Source of the DNA: Parasedimentitalea marina
Lineage (GTDB): Bacteria > Pseudomonadota > Alphaproteobacteria > Rhodobacterales > Rhodobacteraceae
Direction: 5' to 3'
Assembly: GCF_004006175.1 (NCBI RefSeq)
Contig: NZ_CP033219.1
Span: forward strand, 558,001-622,000
Length of the DNA stretch: 64,000 nucleotides
Part shown: positions 45,671-54,135 of the stretch, in pieces
Layout of the letters: each line of letters begins with the position of its first letter
Position numbering within the stretch: position 1 is the stretch's first letter
The notes under the pieces: model-generated
What the model saw: only the letters and a program-made list of their open reading frames with translations
Told to the model about the DNA's origin: nothing
Database searches by the model: none
Translations under genes and position numbers: made by a program

Positions 45671-47125
45671 TCAGCTTTTTGGCATCAAGGCCAACAGCCT
45701 GTCCCGAATGCCCTTTTCCTCGTCCCACAGGTTGGTCAATTCGTGGGGGTCTTTTTGTAGATCATAGAGTTTTCCGGGCTCAGGCAGGCTGTGATCGAAT
45801 TGCCCAAATTGAATCTCTACCTGAGGAACAGTTTCATCAAGACCAACAATCAGTTTGTAGCGCCCGTCGGTGACAGCCCGCCAGGATCCCAGCCCAGTTT
45901 GCGTGTCCTGACGCGGCATCTGTTCATCTCCGCAAAGGAACGGGCCCAGATCATATCCGCTGTATTCCTTTGGCACTGTAACTCCGGCCATTCGCAGATA
46001 GGTCGCGGGCAGGTCAATAAGGTTGGCGGGGGTATCGGGCAGGTTTCCGCGCGCCACGATGCCGGCGCCTGAGATTACCAGCGGCACCTGTACAGCGGGT
46101 TCAAAGGGGACTTCTTTTTGCCACAGATTTCTGTCGCCCAGCATTTCACCGTGGTCGCTGGCAAATACTATCACCGTGTTGTCATACTGGCCTTGGGCCT
46201 TTAGCTGATCGACAAAGGCGCCAATCCAGCGATCAATATTTTCGATCATCGCGGCGTAGTGGCGCCGGATGTTGCGAACGAGCGTTTCGTCCGGGTGGTG
46301 GCATCCGACGGGATAGGGCAGCTCTGCGTCTCTCCACGCGTCTGCCATTTCAGGAGTGATGTCCATCGGCTCGTGCGGGCCGGGGAAGTTCACGATTGTG
46401 AACCAGGGGTCCTCACCGTCAAATTTCTTGAGGATATCGAGGGCGGCTTGCCCGATGAAGTTATCGCTATATGCGTCTTTTGGTATCTCGACAGGTTCGA
46501 TGTTTGTATAGGCCTGTACCGGTTCGACCCATTGCCCCTCAAGCCAGTCCGACAGTGGCACTGGTTCATGCGAGGTCAATGACCTGCCCTCAAAGTCACG
46601 CACATAGTCATCGATCAGGCCCTGAGATTTGAGCATGTCCGTATAGGGATCAATACAGCCTCTTTCGGCGGCGTTGATGGAATCATGCTTGCCCGCGCTG
46701 TCGAACCCATCGCTGAATCCAATCTCGGCCATCCCATCGCGGTCGTCTACAATGTGCCGCCCGTCTGCGCCCCAGCTGTGTGCCTGTTTGAGCAGGTCGG
46801 ATTTGCCAAGGTTGGCAACCCGATATCCGCTGTCGAGCAATAGCCGATAGAAGGTTTTCTGGTCTAGCGGCAGGTTGTCTTTGTTGTGACGCACTGGCGA
46901 GGCATCATAGCTGCGCCCCAAGGCCAGACAGGCCCGGGCCGGGGCGCAAATCGGGCATGGGGTCCATGTGCGGCCAAAGCTGACGCCGCGGGCCACCATG
47001 TCATCGATATTTGGGGTGCGAACAGGAATGCCGGAAATCGCATGAACCCAGTCACCGCGCCATTGGTCGGGAAAAATCATCAGAATATTAGGGCGTTTTT
47101 CCAACGGGTCGGGTCCGGCTTCCAT
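45671..47125 (-). CDS. Sulfatase (type I, formylglycine-dependent)
   Basis: About 484 residues with an alkaline-phosphatase-like sulfatase fold: metal Asp in ILMIFPDQWRGDW, the C-x-P-x-R activation motif in CPICAPARACLALG (Cys to formylglycine), and SDHGEMLGDRNLWQKEVPFEP. No signal peptide, so it is probably cytoplasmic. The frame runs to 47203, but the Met at 47125 gives the normal N-terminus and lies beyond the tctA stop (47158). Last gene of the uxaA-tct operon, suggesting a sulfated organic substrate. The substrate cannot be read. Confidence 0.88.
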   Translation of the reverse strand: MEAGPDPLEKRPNILMIFPDQWRGDWVHAISGIPVRTPNIDDMVARGVSFGRTWTPCPICAPARACLALGRSYDASPVRHNKDNLPLDQKTFYRLLLDSGYRVANLGKSDLLKQAHSWGADGRHIVDDRDGMAEIGFSDGFDSAGKHDSINAAERGCIDPYTDMLKSQGLIDDYVRDFEGRSLTSHEPVPLSDWLEGQWVEPVQAYTNIEPVEIPKDAYSDNFIGQAALDILKKFDGEDPWFTIVNFPGPHEPMDITPEMADAWRDAELPYPVGCHHPDETLVRNIRRHYAAMIENIDRWIGAFVDQLKAQGQYDNTVIVFASDHGEMLGDRNLWQKEVPFEPAVQVPLVISGAGIVARGNLPDTPANLIDLPATYLRMAGVTVPKEYSGYDLGPFLCGDEQMPRQDTQTGLGSWRAVTDGRYKLIVGLDETVPQVEIQFGQFDHSLPEPGKLYDLQKDPHELTNLWDEEKGIRDRLLALMPKS

Positions 47126-47157
47126 GGGGTATCTTTCGTTATTTTGGGGCAGCCTGT

Positions 47158-48630
47158 TCAGGCGGTCAATTTGCGTTTTTTCAGTTCCTGACTGGCCGCC
47201 CACAACACGGCAAGCAGGCTCAGACTTAGAAGAACAAGGGGGACAGGACGGGTGACAAAGGGCATGAGACTGCCTCTGGATTCCATCATCGCTGCCCGCA
47301 CGGCCTCTTCACCGATCGGGGTCAGAACAAAGCCGATAATGAAGGCGGGCAAGGGGATCCCGCTAGACAGAAAGATCAGACCGACAGCGGCAAACCCAAA
47401 GAACACCCACAGCTCGAATGGATTGTTCGAATAGGTCAGCGTTCCGACCATGCAGAAAAACAAGATGGTCGGAGTCAGAATGTACTTGGGCATTTTCAAG
47501 ACAATCAGCAGGTGGCGGCTGGCCAGCACCATAAAGAACAACATGGCAAAGTTGGCAATCAAGGCGGCAGAGATGATGCCGTAGAATTCTTTCGGATGAT
47601 CGATAATCATCAGCGGCCCCAGCTGAACATTCTGCAATGTAAGGGCGGCGATCAGGATAACGTCGGCCGCACTGCCCGGAATGCCAAGCGCGATCATTGG
47701 GATCAGCGCGCCCATGACGGTGGCGTTGTTGGCGGCCTCTGCCGCGACAATGCCTTCGGGCTCACCCGAGCCAAAGGTCTCGGGCTTTTTCGATGTGATG
47801 CGGGCGATCGAATAGGAGACAATCGCCCCGATGGCAGCGCCAACTCCGGGCAACGCGCCGATCGCGGTGCCGATCACTGACGATCTGATAAGGTTCCCTG
47901 GAAAGGTCAGCACCGCGAAGAAATGGCGCCTCAGGCTTGTTGTTGTCGACACCTGTTGCGGCGCGGCGGTCCGGTTTGTCAGAAGGTCATGCAGGATGGG
48001 GGCAAAGGCAAATATACCCAGAATGACCGGAATCAGACCAAACCCACTTTGCATATCCGCGATGCCCAATGTCAGACGCGGCGTGGCATCAATCGGGTCG
48101 AGGCCCGGAATGGAGCACAGGGCCCCCAAAGCGCCGGCAAGCAGTGCTTTGGACAATGAGCCCGAACCCACGGCGGCGATCAGCAGAATGCCGGTAATCA
48201 CCAGCGCCGTCGTTTCAAAATTGCCAAATTTCAACGCCACCGCAGCCAGCGGCGCGGACAGAAAGGCCAGCACCAGCCAGCCCAGCATACCCCCAACAAA
48301 TGACGCGCCGATACCAAGCGCGAGCGCGCGCGACGCCTGACCTTTTTTGGCCATGGCATGGCCGTCCAGCGTCGTCATGACGGCCGTGGGTGAGCCGGGT
48401 ATGCCAATCAGAATTCCTGATATCAGGCCACCGCTGACACCGCCCACATACATGCCGATCAATAGGCCCTGCGCCGAAACCGGATCCATGTAAAAAGTCA
48501 GAGGAAGCGTCAGCGCCATGGCCATGCCGCCATTCAGGCCGGGGATTGCACCCGCCACCACACCAACCAACATTCCGGTCATCGAAAAGACAACCAGCGC
48601 CATTGTGATCGTGCTCAGGAAAATTTCCAT
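47158..48630 (-). CDS. tctA: Tripartite tricarboxylate transporter, large membrane subunit TctA
   Basis: 490 residues, very hydrophobic, about 12 segments, with TctA motifs: AGAIPGLNGGMAMALTLP, GGLISGILIGIPGSPTAV, GALPGVGAAIGAIVSYS and NNATVMGALIPMIALGIPGS. It forms the channel of a proton- or sodium-driven uptake system with TctB and TctC. 65 nt follow tctB. Confidence 0.93.
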   Translation of the reverse strand: MEIFLSTITMALVVFSMTGMLVGVVAGAIPGLNGGMAMALTLPLTFYMDPVSAQGLLIGMYVGGVSGGLISGILIGIPGSPTAVMTTLDGHAMAKKGQASRALALGIGASFVGGMLGWLVLAFLSAPLAAVALKFGNFETTALVITGILLIAAVGSGSLSKALLAGALGALCSIPGLDPIDATPRLTLGIADMQSGFGLIPVILGIFAFAPILHDLLTNRTAAPQQVSTTTSLRRHFFAVLTFPGNLIRSSVIGTAIGALPGVGAAIGAIVSYSIARITSKKPETFGSGEPEGIVAAEAANNATVMGALIPMIALGIPGSAADVILIAALTLQNVQLGPLMIIDHPKEFYGIISAALIANFAMLFFMVLASRHLLIVLKMPKYILTPTILFFCMVGTLTYSNNPFELWVFFGFAAVGLIFLSSGIPLPAFIIGFVLTPIGEEAVRAAMMESRGSLMPFVTRPVPLVLLSLSLLAVLWAASQELKKRKLTA

Positions 48631-48695
48631 AGTATATTATCTCACTCGAATTCCGGCCGTTTTGTCCGGCAGCGTTGCAGACCCACTGATCACGA

Positions 48696-49172
48696 TTATG
48701 GAAGTGGCAGGCCCAGCACGTTTTTGAACAGCTGCGCCACGCCCAGCGTTAAAACAACGCCCGATATGCACAGATACCCCAGAGTTTTGCCGGTTGGCTT
48801 GTGATCTGGCGAAACCTTGATCACCAATAAACCGATCAGGGCAAAGATCGCTATCAGAACCAACTCTGTCGAAAATAGCCGTTTAACGATAAGAACCGAC
48901 ATTGCGGCTGGAACGGCGACAAAAATCAAACCCGTCTTAAGCGTGTCGAGCGATTTTCCGGTCTCTTCCGCCCCCGCTTGTCGTGCCCGCCTGACAGCAG
49001 AGGCGGTGCACAAAGCGGCTAGGAATGTTGCAAGCGCGCCAATGACACCCATGATGTTCTGCGTGCCCACTGGATCAAAGCGGGAGGGTGGCGTCGCTAT
49101 TGCGGTCGCCACCACCCCCAGTCCCATCAGTGTGATCAGGGCGAAAAGCACGGCTTGATCTCTATTGTTCAT
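48696..49172 (-). CDS. tctB: Tripartite tricarboxylate transporter, small membrane subunit TctB
   Basis: 158 residues with four predicted membrane helices (LFALITLMGLGVVATAIA; FVAVPAAMSVLIV; LIAIFALIGLLVI; CISGVVLTLGVAQLF). Size, topology and position between tctC and tctA fit TctB. Confidence 0.85.
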   Translation of the reverse strand: MNNRDQAVLFALITLMGLGVVATAIATPPSRFDPVGTQNIMGVIGALATFLAALCTASAVRRARQAGAEETGKSLDTLKTGLIFVAVPAAMSVLIVKRLFSTELVLIAIFALIGLLVIKVSPDHKPTGKTLGYLCISGVVLTLGVAQLFKNVLGLPLP

Positions 49173-49222
49173 GACAAGCCTTGCTCCTTTCGCCAGACTG
49201 ATCTCAGATTACGACAGGTCGG

Positions 49223-50167
49223 TCAGTTGCCGGATATCGCAGATACTGATGCTGCATAGTTGGCCATTTGCTCGTCCAGTGAGGCCGAAGTCTCGGCGGC
49301 ATTCAAGTGCAGAGGCGCATCGATGCCACGCTCGACAAATTCGGCCTGCACGGATTCTTTGGCCATGATATCGCCAAGGGCCTGTTCGATGACCGATTTT
49401 GCTTCGGCGGGAACGCCTTTGCCCATCATCCACCAGAATGCGAGTTGGAAGCGTGCTGGAAAGTCTTCCTCGCCAGCCGAGGCGGTATCAGGCACAGCGG
49501 CGCTGCGCTCGTCGGCAAGAACGGCCAATGGCACAAGTTCGTCACGACCCGCAAATTTGCCTTTCCCGAGTATCGCGACATGAGTGAATTCACCCAGCAA
49601 TGACTTCAGCTTGGCGGCACCGCCACCGGGCACATTGACATAGTTGAAATCGGCGCCCAGACCATCGGCGATTTGCAGCATCACAAGGTGGCCAAGACCA
49701 CCAATATTTACCCCGGCATTAACCTCGCCTGGGTTCGCAGCCGCATAGGCCTTTAGCTCGGGGATGTTTGAAAAAGGTGCGCCCTTGTAGGAGACCAGAT
49801 AGTTTTCCATCAGACCGGTTTGTCCGACACCGTCAAATTTATCCAGCGGGTTGAAACCCAGCAATCCCGACGCTCCGATGACCAGCATCTGCTGATGGGT
49901 GACTAGCATGGTATAGCCATCCTGATCGGCGTCGTCAGCCTGACGAATACCAATGGCGGACGCTCCGCCTTTTACATTCACGACCGGAAAGGGAACGCCG
50001 AGCGTTTCCTCAAGTTGCACGGAAATCAAACGTGCGACTGTATCCAGCGCACCTCCGGCTTTGGCCGGTACGATCAGTTTTACTGGTTTTTCGGGGTAAC
50101 CGGCAGCAACCACACTGGTCGCCGAGGCCATCATGGCAGCGCAGATCAAAGTTAGAAATCTTTTCAT
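49223..50167 (-). CDS. tctC: Tripartite tricarboxylate transporter, periplasmic binding protein TctC
   Basis: 314 residues with signal peptide MKRFLTLICAAMMASATSVV (cleavage near VAA). Mature part: YPEKPVKLIVPAKAGGALDT, FPVVNVKGGASAIGIRQ and NAGVNIGGLGHLVM, diagnostic of the TTT solute receptors. AGGAG just inside the end of the aldo/keto reductase gene serves its ATG. The ligand could be a sugar acid, sulfonate or carboxylate. Confidence 0.92.
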   Translation of the reverse strand: MKRFLTLICAAMMASATSVVAAGYPEKPVKLIVPAKAGGALDTVARLISVQLEETLGVPFPVVNVKGGASAIGIRQADDADQDGYTMLVTHQQMLVIGASGLLGFNPLDKFDGVGQTGLMENYLVSYKGAPFSNIPELKAYAAANPGEVNAGVNIGGLGHLVMLQIADGLGADFNYVNVPGGGAAKLKSLLGEFTHVAILGKGKFAGRDELVPLAVLADERSAAVPDTASAGEEDFPARFQLAFWWMMGKGVPAEAKSVIEQALGDIMAKESVQAEFVERGIDAPLHLNAAETSASLDEQMANYAASVSAISGN

Positions 50168-50168
50168 T

Positions 50169-51251
50169 TCACTCTCCTGAGATTGGATGTTGTTGCAACT
50201 TCGCGTAATTTCCTACGTCTTCTTTTTGATTTTCGTGAGCGGTGGATGCCGTTTGAATGTTTCGCTTTGAGACAGGCCTGCCTGCATAGTTCTGTGAGCC
50301 TGGCCGACAGCTCTTTTCCAAGATGGCAATCGGATCAGGCACGCCAATTTCCGCCAAATCGGCCCATAATTCCGACGGAATTTTCATCTGCATGTCGACC
50401 ATGTTGCAGCGCAGGTCATCAGGTTCGACAAGTCCCAGGATAAGCCGTTCGACTGCTGGGTGGCGTGCACAATATTGCAGCGCAGCACGTTTGAGAGGCA
50501 CACCGTAGGCGTCGCAGATCGCTGCAATCCGACGTGTTCGATCCAGAATTTCAGGATCGGGAGTGGCATAGCGATACGTTGTCGTCATGTCGCCTGGACC
50601 GGTGGCCAGAATGCCGGAATTGAATGGGGCAGCCAGTTCAACCGAGATGTTGTTTCGTAAGCAGAAAGGCAACAATCGTGCACCCGCGTCTTGAGTGAGC
50701 AGGCTGTAACTGTTGGCCACCATCAGCACATCCAGATCAACGCGATTCAGTATTGCTTCATGGGTTCTTGCGGTGTTGCTTGCGCAGCCAATGCTGCCAA
50801 TCACGCCTTGATCCCGCAACCGGCACAAGGCAGGGAATGCCCCTGCCACTGCTTCTTTTACAAAACGATCGCAATCGTGAATGAAGACGATGTCAAACCT
50901 GTCCACCCCCAACCGTTCCAGGCTCTTCTCTATGGATCGCAGGCATGCGTCGGCCGAATAGTCGTAGATGTCAGTTGGATTGTTGCGCTGGTCTGCAAGC
51001 ACTGCGCCATAAGGCCGGTACCGTCCAACTTTTGTTGACAAAATGTAGCTGTCACGCGGTTGCCCTTTAAGCAATTTCCCCAATCGGTCTTCCGATTGAC
51101 CACCACCATACAGCGGTGACGTGTCAAACCGGGTGATGTTCAATGCCAAAGCGGCCTCGAAAATATTCTCCGCGACATCATCCGAAAGCGGCAGTTGCTG
51201 GGACGCCCCCAAGGACGCAAATCCAAGACCGATGGACATCGCGCCGATCAT
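50169..51251 (-). CDS. Aldo/keto reductase (aldose/fucose dehydrogenase-like)
   Basis: 360 residues, AKR barrel: FDTSPLYGGGQSEDRLGK (catalytic Asp/Tyr), ILSTKVGRY (Lys), DIVFIHDCDRF (His), and VERLILGLVEPDDL near the NADP site. It resembles the D-threo-aldose/L-fucose 1-dehydrogenase group, which oxidises sugars to lactones. ATGA overlap with the preceding SAF-domain gene (51248-51251). Together with a sugar-acid-type lyase it suggests oxidation followed by dehydration. Confidence 0.85.
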   Translation of the reverse strand: MIGAMSIGLGFASLGASQQLPLSDDVAENIFEAALALNITRFDTSPLYGGGQSEDRLGKLLKGQPRDSYILSTKVGRYRPYGAVLADQRNNPTDIYDYSADACLRSIEKSLERLGVDRFDIVFIHDCDRFVKEAVAGAFPALCRLRDQGVIGSIGCASNTARTHEAILNRVDLDVLMVANSYSLLTQDAGARLLPFCLRNNISVELAAPFNSGILATGPGDMTTTYRYATPDPEILDRTRRIAAICDAYGVPLKRAALQYCARHPAVERLILGLVEPDDLRCNMVDMQMKIPSELWADLAEIGVPDPIAILEKSCRPGSQNYAGRPVSKRNIQTASTAHENQKEDVGNYAKLQQHPISGE

Positions 51252-51520
51252 GCGCGCTTGCTTTCAAGGTTATGCACATGAACCCATGCGCCGCGTTTGA
51301 TTGCCCTCGTTGCTCGACCGATAACATAGCCATCCCGTACGACATCGGTGCCGGATGCGATATCAATAAGCGCGACCTTGTGAAAACAACGAATGTTTTC
51401 AAGAGCCTCGACGGAATCTTCCGACTGATGCCCGCTAACGGAAAGACAATCATTCTTGATGACCGCTTCAAGAACATTGGCAACATTGTCGTTGGCTTGC
51501 AGTTGAACACAGGGTTTCAC
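51248..51520 (-). CDS. UxaA-family lyase, small SAF-domain subunit
   Basis: 90 residues forming the SAF domain found at the N-terminus of altronate dehydratase: LQANDNVANVLEAVIKND, HKVALIDIASGTDVVRDGYVIGRA and GAWVHVHNLESKR. It is split from the large subunit, as in SuyA of (R)-sulfolactate sulfo-lyase and in many roseobacter UxaA-like pairs. ATGA overlaps with the genes on both sides. Confidence 0.85.
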   Translation of the reverse strand: MKPCVQLQANDNVANVLEAVIKNDCLSVSGHQSEDSVEALENIRCFHKVALIDIASGTDVVRDGYVIGRATRAIKRGAWVHVHNLESKRA

Positions 51521-52686
51521 AGTGAGGCTCCAAATCTGGAGATCGTTTCAGAGCCCTCGGCAAGGATTTCACCAAATGTAAGGCTTCCCGAGGCGACGTC
51601 TGCGACATGCTCGGCCAGTCTCGCAGTTGCTTCGTCCCACGGCCCACCAGACAAAAGACGACTACAGTCGAAATCTATTTGTTGGGGGAGGGCTTGTGAT
51701 GTGAACTTGTTGGCAGACACCTTGATGGTCGGCGCCAATGCGCTGACATAACTGTTTCCCAGCCCTGTGCTGAAGATCATCAACTGCGCGCCTGCTGCAA
51801 CAAATCCCGTCAGAGATTCCGGCGAATACGAAGGTGCATCCATTAGGTAAAGCCCGCGCCCCGATGGTCGTTCGGCATACTTTAAGACACCGGATATTTG
51901 TTGGGTCCCGGTCTTGGCAGATGAACCGCTTGCCTTTTCCTCAATCGTTGTGAGGCCGCTCTCTATGTTTGCGTGATTGGGGTTGTTTCCCGTCAAATTG
52001 ATGCCGGCGTCTTGTGCAATACGCTCGCGGCGTAAGACGGCTTGGCGAATGTCTTCGGCGATCTTTGGCGTCCTGGCACGGGCAGCCAACCGATCTTCAA
52101 CGCCAAGCCATTCCAGTGTCTCCCCGACGATGACTGTTCCGCCTGCCGCGACCATCTGATCGGAAAACCGCCCCATTAGCGGGTTCGCGCCAAGCCCTGA
52201 GGTTGGATCGGAAAGACCGCATTCCAGACCAATAACCAAGTCTGACAGAGGCTGGGACGTAGGGCGGTGACGTGACATGTCTCGGCTCAGCACCGCGCCA
52301 GCTCGAATACCCTGATCGGTCATGCGCAGCGTATCGTGACCAACATCATCATATGCGATCGCGTGAAATGGTTTTCCGCTTTTTGCAAGTGAGTTGCTGA
52401 TGATATCGCAGCGTGGCCGATCTGCGCTCAGGATAAGCACAGCCCCTGCGTTGGGGTGGTTTGCCAGACCGAGAATTGAATCAACATGCACCTGTGCATC
52501 CTCACCCAGCATGCCACCGCCAAACGGTGTTGAGGCAAATAAGGAACCTGGCAGAGCAGCATGAATTCGCCGGGCGGTCAGCTCGCTCAGACCCGTTGTA
52601 TTCAAAATCAACAACCTGTTGCGAATGCCAGCTGAACCTGTTGCGCGCGCATAACCCTGAAATGTTCGTTCCGAAATGTTGATCAC
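51517..52686 (-). CDS. UxaA-family lyase, large subunit (altronate dehydratase / SuyB-like)
   Basis: 389 residues with the conserved features of the UxaA/GarD catalytic part: FQGYARATGSAGIRN, GLECGLSDPTSGLGANPLMG, GGTVIVGETLEWLG and FSTGLGNSYVSALAPTIKVS. The family removes water (or sulfite in SuyAB) from 2-hydroxy acids using an iron centre. It heads the operon; a 16-bp palindrome lies about 75 bp upstream. Whether this is a sugar-acid dehydratase or a sulfo-lyase cannot be settled here; the TTT transporter is known with both. Confidence 0.83.
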   Translation of the reverse strand: MINISERTFQGYARATGSAGIRNRLLILNTTGLSELTARRIHAALPGSLFASTPFGGGMLGEDAQVHVDSILGLANHPNAGAVLILSADRPRCDIISNSLAKSGKPFHAIAYDDVGHDTLRMTDQGIRAGAVLSRDMSRHRPTSQPLSDLVIGLECGLSDPTSGLGANPLMGRFSDQMVAAGGTVIVGETLEWLGVEDRLAARARTPKIAEDIRQAVLRRERIAQDAGINLTGNNPNHANIESGLTTIEEKASGSSAKTGTQQISGVLKYAERPSGRGLYLMDAPSYSPESLTGFVAAGAQLMIFSTGLGNSYVSALAPTIKVSANKFTSQALPQQIDFDCSRLLSGGPWDEATARLAEHVADVASGSLTFGEILAEGSETISRFGASL

Positions 52687-52759
52687 ATGCGCCCCTTGAA
52701 CAGATCGTGCCTCTTGCTTACTACATAGGGTGCTCAGGTGGGGAACCAGAAAGAATCTT

Positions 52760-52775
52760 AACTGAGCGCTCAGTT
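52760..52775. promoter_or_regulatory. 16-bp perfect palindrome, probable operator
   Basis: AACTGAGCGCTCAGTT is its own reverse complement. It lies in the spacer between the uxaA operon (start 52686) and the divergent gntR-type gene (52939). The form resembles TetR-type operators more than the shorter GntR/FadR site, so the binding protein is uncertain. Confidence 0.65.
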
Positions 52776-52938
52776 GGAATTTGTGTTAGACTACAGCCGG
52801 GGCTCAACGTGTCAACATACTATTATTGGAAAATTGAAGTAGCGCATATTGACGTATCAGCGGTAGACAGCTCTGGCATATAACGGGCAACGAGGCGTCT
52901 GCCACAGGTCAAGAAAGTAAAGGGGTAATTGTCGGAAA

Positions 52939-53625
52939 ATGGATGTGAGAAAAAGCCAACATACACAAGAAGACGCATACAACACTTTGCGTGAAGAAGC
53001 TTATCGACAATTCATGAATGCGATGCTGGACCGAAAATTTCGCCCGGGCCGCATGCTCAGCCAACGTGAGCTGGCCAAGTGGACAGGAAGCTCTTTGGCC
53101 TCGATGCGCGAAGCCCTGAAACGGCTCGAAGGCGAAGGTGTTGTGAAGCTCATCCCTCAACGCGGAGTGCTCATTACCGAGGTGACTCGAAAAGATATCG
53201 CTGATGCCTATGACTTCAGAATTCTGATCGAAACGCATGCAATTCGACACTATGTTGCCAATTGTGACCCAGCCGAAGTAGAGCGCATACGTGCGCAAAC
53301 CAAAGAAATTCTGGCCGCGATTCCCGACGAAAAAGGGATCGAGCATTTCAACAGATGTCTGGAAATCGATCGCGAACTTCACCGACAAATTGTAGCAGCT
53401 CTTGATAACTCGGCCATGAGCGATACGCATCAGAAAATCGAAACGACGATGATGCTGGCACGCTTGAACTTACCTGCAAAACTTAACGCTGGCACCGCTG
53501 CTTTCGAGGAACATCTTGATCTATTGAACGCGATAAATAGCGGCGATCCGGAAGACGCCGCCGCATCACTTCGCAATCACCTAATAAAGGCAAGAGAGCG
53601 CGCGATGGAGTTTGCCGAGTTGTGA
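52939..53625 (+). CDS. GntR-family regulator (FadR/FCD type)
   Basis: 228 residues. N-terminal winged helix: FRPGRMLSQRELAKWTGSSL, MREALKRLEGEGVVKLIPQRG. C-terminal FCD ligand domain with its metal-site features: YDFRILIETHAIR, IDRELHRQIVAALDN and LDLLNAINSGDPEDAAASLRNHL. Divergent from the uxaA-tct-sulfatase operon, which it probably controls in response to a sugar acid or related carboxylate. Confidence 0.92.
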   Translation: MDVRKSQHTQEDAYNTLREEAYRQFMNAMLDRKFRPGRMLSQRELAKWTGSSLASMREALKRLEGEGVVKLIPQRGVLITEVTRKDIADAYDFRILIETHAIRHYVANCDPAEVERIRAQTKEILAAIPDEKGIEHFNRCLEIDRELHRQIVAALDNSAMSDTHQKIETTMMLARLNLPAKLNAGTAAFEEHLDLLNAINSGDPEDAAASLRNHLIKARERAMEFAEL

Positions 53626-54135
53626 ATGTTGCAGCCATCGGCTGTCCAGACATTCTTTGGAACTTTTTTGCTCGTCGGCCGAGACAATGACACTGTCTCG
53701 GCTCCGTGAGAAGCCGCTGAGTGTAAGGCCGCCGATGTGGTGTTTGTGCGTCGGCAGAGTTTTTGGAACCAATGGCAGCCTAAACTCAGAGAGTGTTTGG
53801 GTCACTTGGTTGCTGTGATTCTGCGGTGTGGTTGCACTGATGTAAGAGTTTGATTTTGCCCTGAATTTACGGATGTTACGGGGCATTGTACGCCGATGGT
53901 TTGCAGATTTGGATGACAGTAGAAATTACCTGCTTTAAATCGGCATTGAACTTTCTGAAACAGGCCTCTGAAGTCGGTCAGCCGATATTTGATGCCAGGA
54001 GAATTTGTTACAATAAATCAACTGTGCAGCGGATCGAAGCCTACGACACCCCGTTGGTGGCAGCAAACTGGAAATTGAGGTCGTTTTCAAGTACTCTTTG
54101 AGCACAGTTTGTTCCGTAAAAAACGGAGAGTGCAA
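53626..54135. other. Intergenic region upstream of the toxin gene
   Basis: I see no supported gene. A 9-bp hairpin (GCCGAGACA at 53678-53686 with TGTCTCGGC at 53694-53702) lies about 50 bp after the gntR-type gene, without a T-run on either side. Confidence 0.45.

Noticed and set aside
53678..53702. 9-bp hairpin after the GntR gene as a terminator
   Set aside because: No T-run on either strand; recorded only as a hairpin.
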